From Hydractinia symbiolongicarpus (lineage: Eukaryota; Cnidaria; Hydrozoa; Anthoathecata; Hydractiniidae): a DNA stretch of 64,000 bases. The stretch is taken from positions 5,084,001-5,148,000 of the forward strand of contig NC_079887.1 of the NCBI RefSeq assembly GCF_029227915.1. The letters run 5' to 3'. The notes beneath the pieces were generated by a model that had not been told where the DNA came from, made no database searches, and worked only from the letters and a program-made list of their open reading frames with translations. The stretch's first letter is position 1, and the number at the start of each line of letters is the position of its first letter. Below, in pieces: positions 12,801 to 25,900 of the stretch. Made by a program: the position numbers and the translations under genes.

Positions 12801-13594
12801 GTTCTGCGCGTCCTAACGGCTACGATTGGTCCCACAGCACAAAATGACTTATTTGTCTATATTTTTGAATAAGGCGCTACCCCGGCACCCAGTGTAATCG
12901 TTGAGTTCCGGCAATCATGTTAAATTAAGAAGATTGTTTATTTCTTGGAGTCCAATTGTCTCACTTATCACATTTTTAAGATCATAGTCCAAAATCAGTT
13001 CAATTAAGTCCCACAGTCAATCGTTTCATTGTTAAAAGCGATGCAACCTAGTAATACCAGAAAAATATCGCTAAATACATGTTGGTACGAGCATGTGACC
13101 CAACCGTTGTAACTCAAACGAACTGACACCGTTAGAAAGTCAATAAAATGTACTTTTTGAAACTGTCGCTAATTCTTCAGCGCGCAATAACGGCTAGGAT
13201 TGGTCCCACAGTAAAACCTGGCTTATTAATCTAAATTTTTAAGCGAAGCGCTACCACAGCGTCCAGTGTAATCGCTGAGTTCCGGCATTCAGGTCAAATT
13301 AAGAAGAATGTTATTTCTTGGAGTTCAATTGTCTCCTTTATCACATTTATCATGTCACAGTCCAAAGTTAGTTCAATTAAGTCCCACAGTCAATCGTTTC
13401 ATTGTTAAAAGCGATGCAACCTAGCAATATCGGTAAGACATCACTAAGTACATGTTGGTACGAATATGTGACGCAACTGTTGTAGTTGAAACGGACTGAT
13501 ACCGTTAGAAAGTCAAAGAAATGTAGTATTTGAAACTATCTCTATTTCTTCAGCGCGCACTAAGGGCTAGGATTGGTCCCACAGTAAAAATTGA
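9868..13594. repeat. Satellite 2 ten-monomer block, copy B (3727 bp)
   Basis: Second copy of the tandem pair beginning at 6141. It shares rare variants such as gtcagtcgttgcactg, gaatcggattgatacc, a 1-2-base-shortened tgtacttttgaaac, atttgttctgcgcg and gtaaaacctggctt. After about 13594 the sequence switches from the copy A order (attcttaaac) to a different monomer (atttttaaatg), which marks the right border. Confidence 0.9.
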
Positions 13595-15939
13595 CTTATT
13601 TATCTAAATTTTTAAATGAAGCGCTACCACAACGCCCAATGTAATCGCTGAGTTTCGGCAGTCATGTCAAATTAAGAAGAATGTTATTTCTTGGAATCCA
13701 ATTGTCACACTTATAAAATTTATAAGGTCACAGTCCAAAATCAGTTCAATTAAGTCCCACAGTCAATCGTTTCATTGTTAAAAGCGATGCAACCTAGTAA
13801 TATCAGAAAAATATCGCTAAATACATGTTGGAACAAATATGTGTCCCAATCGTTGTAACTCAAACGGACTGACACCCTTAGAAAGTCAATGAAATGTTCT
13901 TTTTGAAACTGTCTCTATTTCTTCAGCGCGCGATAACAGCTAGGATTGGTCCCACAGTAAGAAATGACTTATTTATCTAAATTTTTAAATGAAGCGCTAC
14001 CACAGCGCCCAGTGTAATCGGTGATTTTCGGCAATCACGTCAAATTAAGAAGAATGTTTTTTCTTGGAGTCCAATTTTCTCATTTATCACATTTATCAGG
14101 TCACAGTCCAAAGTTAGTACAATTAAGTTCCACAGTCAATCGTTTCATTGTTAAAAGCGATGCAACCTAGTAATATCAGAAAAATATCGCTAAAAACATG
14201 TTGGTACGAATATGTGACGCAACCGCTGTAACTGAATCGGATTGATACCGTTAGAAAGTCAATGAAATGTAGTTTTTGAGACTGTTGCTATTTCTTCAGC
14301 GCGCGATAACGGCTACGATTGGTCCCACACCACATAATTACTTATTTGTCTACATTTTTTAATAAAGCGCTACCCCAGCGCCCAGTGTAATCGCTGAGTT
14401 CCGGCAATCAGGTCAAGTTAAGAAGAATGTTATTTCATGGAGTCCAATTGTCTCACTTATCCCATTTATAAGGTCATAGTCCAAAGTTAGTTCAACTAAG
14501 TCCCACAGTCAATCATTTCATTGTTAAAAGCGATGCAACCTAGTAATACCAGAAAAATATCGCTAAATACATGTTGGTACGAGCATGTGACCCAACCGTT
14601 GTAACTCAAACGAACTGACACCGTTAGAAAGTCAATGAAATGTACCTTTTGAAACTGTCGCTAATTCTTCAGAGCGCAATAACGGCTAGTATTGGTCCCA
14701 TAGTAAAAACTGGCTTATTAATCTAAAGTTTTAAGCGAAGCGCTACCACAGCGTCCAGTGTAATCCCTGAGTTCCGGCATTCAGGTCAAATTAAGAAGAA
14801 TGTTATTTCTTGGAGTTCAATTGTTTCCTTTATCACATTTTTCATGTCACAGTCCAAAGTTAGTTCAATTAAGTCCCACAGTCAATCGTTTCATTGTTAA
14901 AAGCGATGCAACCTAGTAATATCAGTAAGACATCACTAAATACATGTTGGTACGAATATGTGACGCAACTGTTGTAGTTGAAACGGACTGATACCGTTAG
15001 AAAGTCAAAGAAATGTAGTATTTGAAACTATCTCTATTTCTTCAGCGCGCACTAAGGGCTAGGATTGGTCCCACAGTAAAAATTGACTTATTTATCTAAA
15101 TTTTTAAATGAAGCGCTACCACAGCGCCCAGTGTAATCGCTGAGTTCCGGCAGTCATGTCAAATTAAGAAGAATGTTATTTCTTGGAATCCAATTGTCAC
15201 ACTTATAACATTTATAAGGTCACAGTCCAAAATCAGTTCAATTAAGTCCCACAGTCAATCGTTTCATTGTTAAAAGCGATGCAACCTAGTAATATCAAAA
15301 AAATATCGCTAAATACATGTTGGAACAAATATGTGTCCCAATCGTTGTAACTCAAACGGACTGAAACCCTTAGAAAGTCAATGAAATGTACTTTTTGAAA
15401 CTGTCTCTATTTCTTCAGCGCGCGATAACAGCTACGATTGGTCCCACACCACATAATTACTTATTTGTCTACATTTTTTAATAAAGTGCTACCCCAGCGC
15501 CCAGTGTAATCGCTGAGTTCCGGCAATCAGGTCAAGTTAAGAAGAATGTTATTTCATGGAGTCCAATTGTCTCACTTATCCCATTTATAAGGTCATAGTC
15601 CAAAGTTAGTTCAATTAAGTCCCACAGTCAATCGTTTCATTGTTAAAAGCGATGCAACCTAGTAATACCAGAAAAATATCGCTAAATACATGTTGGTACG
15701 AGCATGTGACCCAACCGTTGTAACTCAAACGAACTGACACCGTTAGAAAGTCAATGAAATGTACCTTTTGAAACTGTCGCTAATTCTTCAGAGCGCAATA
15801 ACGGCTAGGATTGGTCCCATAGTAAAAACTGGCTTATTAATCTAAAGTTTTAAGCGAAGCGCTACCACAGCGTCCAGTGTAATCGCTGAGTTCCGGCATT
15901 CAGGTCAAATTAAGAAGAATGTTATTTCTTGAAGTTCAA
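13595..15939. repeat. Satellite 2 transitional monomers with a four-monomer step
   Basis: Ordinary satellite 2 monomers linking the 3727-bp pair to the 3650-bp family. The ggtaagacatcac subtype, spaced about 1860 bp to the left, here recurs after about 1490 bp (13431 to 14921), so one monomer of the five-monomer order is missing. The segment from about 15400, with ccacaccacataattac, is used again near 27923. Confidence 0.7.
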
Positions 15940-16380
15940 TTGTCTCCGTTATCACATTTATCATGTCACAGTCCAAAGTTAGTTCAATTAAGTCCCACAG
16001 TCAATCGTTTCATTGTTAAAAGCAATGCAACCTAGTAATATCGGTAAGACATCACTAAATACATGTTGGTACGAATATGTGACGCAACTGTTGTAGTTGA
16101 AACGGACTGATACCGTTAGAAAGTCAAAGAAATGTAGTATTTGAAACTATCTCTATTTATTCAGCGCGCACTAAGGGCTAGGATTGGTCCCACAGTAAAA
16201 ATTGACTTATTTATCTAAATTTTTAAATGAAGCGCTACCACAGCGCCCAGTGTAATCGCTGAGTTTCGGCAGTCATGTCAAATTAAGAAGAATGTTATTT
16301 CTTGGAATCCAATTGTCACACTTATAACATTTATAAGGTCACAGTCCAAAATCAGTTCAATTAAGTCCCACAGTCAATCG

Positions 16381-16393
16381 TTTCATGTAACTC
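16381..16393. repeat. 79-bp deletion junction in a satellite 2 monomer (recurs at 20031 and 28904)
   Basis: tttcat is joined directly to gtaactc, where intact monomers carry 79 more bases (compare 18918-18996). The identical junction is present at 20031 and 28904, so it happened once and was copied with its block. It explains why this ten-monomer block is 3650 bp rather than about 3729 bp. Confidence 0.85.
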
Positions 16394-18016
16394 AAACGGA
16401 CTGAAACCCTTAGAAAGTCAATGAAATGTACTTTTTGAAACTGTCTCTATTTCTTCAGCGCGCGATAACAGCTAGGATTGGTCCCACAGTAAGAAATGAC
16501 TTATTTATCTAAATTTTTAAATGAAGCGCTACCACAGCGCCCAGTGTAATCGCTGAATTTCGGCAATCACGTCAAATTAAGAAGAATGTTTTTTCTTGGA
16601 GTCCAATTGTCTCATTTATCACATTTATCAGGTCACAGTCCAAAGTTAGTACAATTAAGTTCCACAGTCAATCGTTTCATTGTTAAAAGCGATGCAACCT
16701 AGTAATATCAGAAAAATATCGCTAAAAACATGTTGGTACGAATATGTGACCCAATCGTTGTAACTCAAACGGGCTGACACCCTGGGAAAGTCAATGAAAT
16801 GTAGTTTTTGAAACTGTCGCTAATTCTGCAGCGCGTGATAACGGCTAGGATTGGTCCCACAGTAAAAAATGATTTGTTAATCTAAATTTTTAAATGAAGT
16901 GCTACCATAGCGCCCAGTGTAATCGCTGAGTTCCGGCAATCACGTCAAATTAAGAAGAATGTTATTTCTTGGAGTCCAATTGTCTCATTTATCACATTTA
17001 TCAGGTCACAGCCCAAAATCAGTTCAATTAAGTCCCACAGTCAATCGTTTCATTGTTAAAAGCGATGCAACCTAATAGTATGAGAGAAAAATGGCTAAAT
17101 ACATGTTGGTACGAGTATGTGACGCAACCGTTGTAACTGAAGCGAATTGATACCGTTAGAAAGTCAATGAAATGTAATTTTTGAGACTGGCTTTATTTCT
17201 TCTGCGCGTCCTAACGGCTACGATTGTCCCACAGCACAAAATGACTTATTTGTCTACATTTTTGAATAAGGCGCTACCCCGGCACCCAGTGTAATCGTTG
17301 AGTTCCGGCAATCATGTCAAATTAAGAAGAATGTTTATTTCTTGGAGTCCAATTGTCTCACTTATCACATTTTTAAGATCATAGTCCAAAATCAGTTCAA
17401 TTAAGTCCCACAGTCAATCGTTTCATTGTTAAAAGCGATGCAACCTAGTAATACCAGAAAAATATCGCTAAATACATGTTGGTACGAGCATGTGACCCAA
17501 CCGTTGTAGCTCAAACGAACTGACACCGTTAGAAAGTCAATGAAATGTACTTTTTGAAACTGTCGCTAATTCTTCAGCGCGCGATAACGGCTAGGATTGG
17601 TCCCACAGTAAAAACTGGCTTATTAATCTAAATTTTTAAGTGAAGCGCTACCACAGCGTCCAATATAATCGCTAAGTTCCGGCATTCAGGTCAAATTAAG
17701 AAGAATGTTATTTCTTGGAGTTCAATTGTTTCTTTATCACAATTATCAGGTCACAGTCCAAAGTTATTTCAATTAAGTCTCACAGTCAATCGTTTCATTG
17801 TTAAAAGCGATGCAACCTAGTAATATCGGTAAGACATCACTAAATACATGTTGGTACGAATATGTGACGCAACTGTTGTAGTTGAAACGGACTGATACCG
17901 TTAGAAAGTCAAAGAAATGTAGTATTTGAAACTATCTCTATTTCTTCAGCGCGCACTAAGGGCTAGGATTGGTCCCACAGTAAAAATTGACTTATTTATC
18001 TAAATTTTTAAATGAA

Positions 18017-18031
18017 GCGCTACCACAGCGC
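18017..18031. repeat. Short inverted repeat present once per satellite 2 monomer (representative)
   Basis: GCGCT and AGCGC flank accac, a 5-bp stem with a 5-nt loop. It is kept in most monomers. Some carry GTGCT in the left arm, which still pairs through a G-T wobble. A minority (gcgctaccccggcacc) lose pairing. It is too short to assign a role. Confidence 0.6.
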
Positions 18032-19589
18032 CCAGTGTAATCGCTGAGTTTCAGCAGTCATGTCAAATTAAGAAGAATGTTATTTCTTGGAATCCAATTG
18101 TCACACTTATAACATTTATAAGGTCACAGTCCAAAATCAGTTCAATTAAGTCCCACAGTCAATCGTTTCATTGTTAAAAGCGATGCAACCTAGTAATATC
18201 AGAAAAATATCGCTAAATACATGTTGGAACAAATATGTGTCCCAATCGTTGTAACTGAAACGGACTGACACCCTTAGAAAGTCAATGAAATGTACTTTTT
18301 GAAACTGTCTCTATTTCTTCAGCGCGCGATAACGGCTAGGATTGGTCCCATAGTAAAAACTGGCTTTTTAATCTAAAGTTTTAAGCGAAGCGCTACCACA
18401 GCGTCGAGTGTAATCGCTGAGTTCCGGCATTCAGGTCAAATTAAGAAGAATGTTATTTCTTGGAGTTCAATTGTCTCCTTTATCACATTTATCATGTCAC
18501 AGTCCAAAGTTAGTTCAATTAAGTCCCACAGTAAATCGTTTCATTGTTAAAAGCGATGCAACCTAGTAATATCGGTAAGACATCACTAAATACATGTTGG
18601 TACGAATATGTGACGCAACTGTTGTAGTTGAAACGGACTGATACCGTTAGAAAGTCAAAGAAATGTAGTATTTGAAACTATCTCTATTTCTTCAGCGCGC
18701 ACTAAGGGCTAGGATTGGTCCCACAGTAAAAATTGACTTATTTATCTAAATTTTTAAATGAAGCGCTACCACAGCGCCCAGTGTAATCGCTGAGTTTCGG
18801 CAGTCATGTCAAATTAAGAAGAATGTTATTTCTTGGAATCCAATTGTCACACTTATAACATTTATAAGGTCACAGTCCAAAATCAGTTCAATTAAGTCCC
18901 ACAGTCAATCGTTTCATTGTTAAAAGCGATGCAACCTAGTAATATCAAAAAAATATCGCTAAATACATGTTGGAACAAATATGTGTCCCAATCGTTGTAA
19001 CTCAAACGGACTGACACCCTTAGAAAGTCAATGAAATGTACTTTTTGAAACTGTCTCTATTTCTTCAGCGCGCGATAACAGCTAGGATTGGTCCCACAGT
19101 AAGAAATGACTTATTTATCTAAATTTTTAAATGAAGCGCTACCACAGCGCCCAGTGTAATCGCTGAATTTCGGCAATCACGTCAAATTAAGAAGAATGTT
19201 TTTTCTTGGAGTCCAATTGTCTCATTTATCACATTTATCAGGTCACAGTCCAAAGTTAGTACAATTAAGTTCCACAGTCAATCGTTTCATTGTTAAAAGC
19301 GATGCAACCTAGTAATACCAGAAAAATATCGCTAAATACATGTTGGTACGAGCATGTGACCCAACTGTTGTAGCTCAAACGAACTGACACCGTTAGAAAG
19401 TCAATGAAATGTACTTTTTGAAACTGTCCCTAATTCTTCAGCGCGCGATAACGGCTAGGATTGGTCCCACAGTAAAAACTGGCTTATTAATCTAAATTTT
19501 TAAGTGAAGTGCTACCACAGCGTCCAGTGTAACCGCTAAGTTCCGGCATTTAGGTCAAATTAAGAAGAATGTTATTTCTTGGAGTTCAA

Positions 19590-22500
19590 TTGTCTCCGTT
19601 ATCACATTTATCATGTCACAGTCCAAAGTTAGTTCAATTAAGTCCCACAGTCAATCGTTTCATTGTTAAAAGCAATGCAACCTAGTAATATCGGTAAGAC
19701 ATCACTAAATACATGTTGGTACGAATATGTGACGCAACTGTTGTAGTTGAAACGGACTGATACCGTTAGAAAGTCAAAGAAATGTAGTATTTGAAACTAT
19801 CTCTATTTATTCAGCGCGCACTAAGGGCTAGGATTGGTCCCACAGTAAAAATTGACTTATTTATCTAAATTTTTAAATGAAGCGCTACCACAGCGCCCAG
19901 TGTAATCGCTGAGTTTCCGCAGTCATGTCAAATTAAGAAGAATGTTATTTCTTGGAATCCAATTGTCACACTTATAACATTTATAAGGTCACAGTCCAAA
20001 ATCAGTTCAATTAAGTCCCACAGTCAATCGTTTCATGTAACTCAAACGGACTGAAACCCTTAGAAAGTCAATGAAATGTACTTTTTGAAACTGTCTCTAT
20101 TTCTTCAGCGCGCGATAACAGCTAGGATTGGTCCCACAGTAAGAAATGACTTATTTATCTAAATTTTTAAATGAAGCGCTACCACAGCGCCCAGTGTAAT
20201 CGCTGAATTTCGGCAATCACGTCAAATTAAGAAGAATGTTTTTTCTTGGAGTCCAATTGTCTCATTTATCACATTTATCAGGTCACAGTCCAAAGTTAGT
20301 ACAATTAAGTTCCACAGTCAATCGTTTCATTGTTAAAAGCGATGCAACCTAGTAATATCAGAAAAATATCGCTAAAAACATGTTGGTACGAATATGTGAC
20401 CCAATCGTTGTAACTCAAACGGGCTGACACCCTGGGAAAGTCAATGAAATGTAGTTTTTGAAACTGTCGCTAATTCTGCAGCGCGTGATAACGGCTAGGA
20501 TTGGTCCCACAGTAAAAAATGATTTGTTAATCTAAATTTTTAAATGAAGTGCTACCATAGCGCCCAGTGTAATCGCTGAGTTCCGGCAATCACGTCAAAT
20601 TAAGAAGAATGTTATTTCTTGGAGTCCAATTGTCTCATTTATCACATTTATCAGGTCACAGCCCAAAATCAGTTCAATTAAGTCCCACAGTCAATCGTTT
20701 CATTGTTAAAAGCGATGCAACCTAATAGTATGAGAGAAAAATGGCTAAATACATGTTGGTACGAGTATGTGACGCAACCGTTGTAACTGAAGCGAATTGA
20801 TACCGTTAGAAAGTCAATGAAATGTAATTTTTGAGACTGGCTCTATTTCTTCTGCGCGTCCTAACGGCTACGATTGTCCCACAGCACAAAATGACTTATT
20901 TGTCTACATTTTTGAATAAGGCGCTACCCCGGCACCCAGTGTAATCGTTGAGTTCCGGCAATCATGTCAAATTAAGAAGAATGTTTATTTCTTGGAGTCC
21001 AATTGTCTCACTTATCACATTTTTAAGATCATAGTCCAAAATCAGTTCAATTAAGTCCCACAGTCAATCGTTTCATTGTTAAAAGCGATGCAACCTAGTA
21101 ATACCAGAAAAATATCGCTAAATACATGTTGGTACGAGCATGTGACCCAACCGTTGTAGCTCAAACGAACTGACACCGTTAGAAAGTCAATGAAATGTAC
21201 TTTTTGAAACTGTCGCTAATTCTTCAGCGCGCGATAACGGCTAGGATTGGTCCCACAGTAAAAACTGGCTTATTAATCTAAATTTTTAAGTGAAGCGCTA
21301 CCACAGCGTCCAATATAATCGCTAAGTTCCGGCATTCAGGTCAAATTAAGAAGAATGTTATTTCTTGGAGTTCAATTGTTTCTTTATCACAATTATCAGG
21401 TCACAGTCCAAAGTTATTTCAATTAAGTCTCACAGTCAATCGTTTCATTGTTAAAAGCGATGCAACCTAGTAATATCGGTAAGACATCACTAAATACATG
21501 TTGGTACGAATATGTGACGCAACTGTTGTAGTTGAAACGGACTGATACCGTTAGAAAGTCAAAGAAATGTAGTATTTGAAACTATCTCTATTTCTTCAGC
21601 GCGCACTAAGGGCTAGGATTGGTCCCACAGTAAAAATTGACTTATTTATCTAAATTTTTAAATGAAGCGCTACCACAGCGCCCAGTGTAATCGCTGAGTT
21701 TCAGCAGTCATGTCAAATTAAGAAGAATGTTATTTCTTGGAATCCAATTGTCACACTTATAACATTTATAAGGTCACAGTCCAAAATCAGTTCAATTAAG
21801 TCCCACAGTCAATCGTTTCATTGTTAAAAGCGATGCAACCTAGTAATATCAGAAAAATATCGCTAAATACATGTTGGAACAAATATGTGTCCCAATCGTT
21901 GTAACTCAAACGGACTGACACCCTTAGAAAGTCAATGAAATGTACTTTTTGAAACTGTCTCTATTTCTTCAGCGCGCGATAACGGCTAGGATTGGTCCCA
22001 TAGTAAAAACTGGCTTTTTAATCTAAAGTTTTAAGCGAAGCGCTACCACAGCGTCGAGTGTAATCGCTGAGTTCCGGCATTCAGGTCAAATTAAGAAGAA
22101 TGTTATTTCTTGGAGTTCAATTGTCTCCTTTATCACATTTATCATGTCACAGTCCAAAGTTAGTTCAATTAAGTCCCACAGTAAATCGTTTCATTGTTAA
22201 AAGCGATGCAACCTAGTAATATCGGTAAGACATCACTAAATACATGTTGGTACGAATATGTGACGCAACTGTTGTAGTTGAAACGGACTGATACCGTTAG
22301 AAAGTCAAAGAAATGTAGTATTTGAAACTATCTCTATTTCTTCAGCGCGCACTAAGGGCTAGGATTGGTCCCACAGTAAAAATTGACTTATTTATCTAAA
22401 TTTTTAAATGAAGCGCTACCACAGCGCCCAGTGTAATCGCTGAGTTTCGGCAGTCATGTCAAATTAAGAAGAATGTTATTTCTTGGAATCCAATTGTCAC

Positions 22501-22968
22501 ACTTATAACATTTATAAGGTCACAGTCCAAAATCAGTTCAATTAAGTCCCACAGTCAATCGTTTCATTGTTAAAAGCGATGCAACCTAGTAATATCAAAA
22601 AAATATCGCTAAATACATGTTGGAACAAATATGTGTCCCAATCGTTGTAACTCAAACGGACTGACACCCTTAGAAAGTCAATGAAATGTACTTTTTGAAA
22701 CTGTCTCTATTTCTTCAGCGCGCGATAACAGCTAGGATTGGTCCCACAGTAAGAAATGACTTATTTATCTAAATTTTTAAATGAAGCGCTACCACAGCGC
22801 CCAGTGTAATCGCTGAATTTCGGCAATCACGTCAAATTAGGAAGAATGTTTTTTCTTGGAGTCCAATTGTCTCATTTATCACATTTATCAGGTCACAGTC
22901 CAAAGTTAGTACAATTAAGTTCCACAGTCAATCGTTTCATTGTTAAAAGCGATGCAACCTAGTAATAT
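19590..22968. repeat. Satellite 2 ~3.65-kb block, copy 2
   Basis: Second copy of the block at 15940, in the same order and orientation. The 270 bp just before it (19319-19589) do not match the corresponding part of copy 1. They match 23720-23990 instead (actgttgtagctcaaacg, aactgtccctaattc, ggcatttagg), so the block borders are recombinant joins between subtypes. Confidence 0.85.
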
Positions 22969-25900
22969 CAGAAAAATATCGCTAAAAACATGTTGGTACG
23001 AATATGTGACCCAATCGTTGTACCTCAAACGGGCTGACACCCTGGGAAAGTCAATGAAATGTAGTTTTTGAAACTGTCGCTAATTCTGCAGCGCGTGATA
23101 ACGGCTAGGATTGGTCCCACAGTAAAAAATGATTTGTTAATCTAAATTTTTAAATGAAGTGCTACCATAGCGCCCAGTGTAATCGCTGAGTTCCGGCAAT
23201 CACGTCAAATTAAGAAGAATGTTATTTCTTGGAGTCCAATTGTCTCATTTATCACATTTATCAGGTCACAGCCCAAAATCAGTTCAATTAAGTCCCACAG
23301 TCAATCGTTTCATTGTTAAAAGCGATGCAACCTAATAGTATGGGAGAAAAATCGCTAAATACATGTTGGTACGAGTATGTGACGCAACCGTTGTAACTGA
23401 AGCGAATTGATACCGTTAGAAAGTCAATGAAATGTAATTTTTGAGACTGGCTCTATTTCTTCTGCGCGTCCTAACGGCTACGATTGGTCCCACAGCACAA
23501 AATGACTTATTTGTCTACATTTTTGAATAAGGCGCTACCCCGGCACCCAGTGTAATCGTTGAGTTCCGGCAATCATGTCAAATTAAGAAGAATGTTTATT
23601 TCTTGGAGTCCAATCGTCTCACTTATCACATTTTTAAGATCATAGTCCAAAATCAGTTCAATTAAGTCCCACAGTCAATCGTTTCATTGTTAAAAGCGAT
23701 GCAACCTAGTAATACCAGAAAAATATCGCTAAATACATGTTGGTACGAGCATGTGACCCAACTGTTGTAGCTCAAACGAACTGACACCGTTAGAAAGTCA
23801 ATGAAATGTACTTTTTGAAACTGTCCCTAATTCTTCAGCGCGCGATAACGGCTAGGATTGGTCCCACAGTAAAAACTGGCTTATTAATCTAAATTTTTAA
23901 GTGAAGTGCTACCACAGCGTCCAGTGTAATCGCTAAGTTCCGGCATTTAGGTCAAATTAAGAAGAATGTTATTTCTTGGAGTTCAATTGTTTCTTTATCA
24001 CAATTATCAGGTCACAGTCCAAAGTTATTTCAATTAAGTCTCACAGTCATCCGTTTCATTGTTAAAAGCGATGCAACCTAGTAATATCGGTAAGACATCA
24101 CTAAATACATGTTGGTACGAATATGTGACGCAACTGTTGTAGTTGAAACGGACTGATACCGTTAGAAAGTCAAAGAAATGTAGTATTTGAAACTATCTCT
24201 ATTTCTTCAGCGCGCACTAAGGGCTAGGATTGGTCCCACAGTAAAAATTGACTTATTTATCTAAATTTTTAAATGAAGCGCTACCACAGCGCCCAGTGTA
24301 ATCGCTGAGTTTCGGCAGTCATGTCAAATTAAGAAGAATGTTATTTCTTGGAATCCAATTGTCACACTTATAACATTTATAAGGTCACAGTCCAAAATCA
24401 GTTCAATTAAGTCCCACAGTCAATCGTTTCATTGTTAAAAGCGATGCAACCTAGTAATATCAGAAAAATATCGCTAAATACATGTTGGAACAAATATGTG
24501 TCCCAATCGTTGTAACTCAAACGGACTGACACCCTTAGAAAGTCAATGAAATGTACTTTTTGAAACTGTCTCTATTTCTTCAGCGCGCGATAACAGCTAG
24601 GATTGGTCCCACCGTAAAAAATGATTTGTTAATCTAAATTTTTAAATGAAGTGCTACCATAGCGCCCAGTGTAATCGCTGAGTTCCGGCAATCACGTCAA
24701 ATTAAGAAGAATGTTTTTTCTTGGAGTCTAATTGTCTCATTTATCACATTTATCAGGTCACAGCCCAAAATCAGTTCAATTAAGTCCCACAGTCAATCGT
24801 TTCATTGTTAAAAGCGATGCAACCTAATAGTATGAGAGAAAAATCGCTAAGTACATGTTGGTACGAGTATGTGACGCAACCGTTGTAACTGAAGCGAATT
24901 GATACCGTTAGAAAGTCAATGAAATGTAATTTTTGAGACTGGCTCTATTTCTTCTGCGCGTCCTAACGGCTACGATTGGTCCCACAGCACAAAATGACTT
25001 ATTTGTCTACATTTTTGAATAAGGCGCTACCCCGGCACCCAGTGTAATCGTTGAGTTCCGGCAATCATGTCAAATTAAGAAGAATGTTTATTTCTTGGAG
25101 TCCAATTGTCTCACTTATCACATTTTTAAGATCATAGTCCAAAATCAGTTCAATTAAGTCCCACAGTCAATCGTTTCATTGTTAAAAGCGATGCAACTTA
25201 GTAATACCAGAAAAATATCGCTAAATACATGTTGGTACGAGCATGTGACCCAACCGTTGTAGCTCAAACGAACTGACACCGTTAGAAAGTCAATGAAATG
25301 TACTTTTTGAAACTGTCGCTAATTCTTCAGCGCGCGATAAAGGCTAGGATTTGTCCCACAGTAAAAACTGGCTTATTAATCTAAATTTTTAAGTGAAGCG
25401 CTACCACAGCGTCCAGTGTAATCGCTGAGTTTCGGCATTCAGGTCAAATTAAGAAGAATGTTATTTCTTGGAGTTCAATTGTTTCTTTATCACATTTATC
25501 AGGTCACAGTCCAAAGTTATTTCAATTAAGTCTCACAGTCAATCGTTTCATTGTTAAAAGCGATGCAACCTAGTAATATCGGTAAGACATCACTAAATAC
25601 ATGTTGGTACGAATATGTGACGCAACTGTTGTAGTTGAAACGGACTTATACCGTTAGAAAGTCAAAGAAATGTAGTTTTTGAAACTGTCGCTAATTCTGC
25701 AGCGCGTGATAACGGCTAGGATTGGTCCCACAGTAAAAAATGATTTGTTAATCTAAATTTTTAAATGAAGTGCTACCATAGCGCCCAGTGTAATCGCTGA
25801 GTTCCGGCAATCACGTCAAATTAAAAAGAATGTTATTTCTTGGAGTCCAATTGTCTCATTTATCACATTTATCAGGTCACAGCCCAAAATCAGTTCAATT

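Larger units (their letters stand above)
15940..19318. repeat. Satellite 2 ~3.65-kb block, copy 1
   Basis: This block recurs at about 19590-22968 with a constant 3650-bp shift. Shared markers are ctctatttattcagcg (16151/19801), the 79-bp deletion tttcatgtaactc (16381/20031), aaaaatggctaaat (about 17088/20738), the 2-bp-short cgattgtccc (17221/20871) and gcgtcgagtg (about 18401/22051). Small differences exist, for example gtaactgaaa at 18251 against gtaactcaaa at 21901. Confidence 0.85.
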
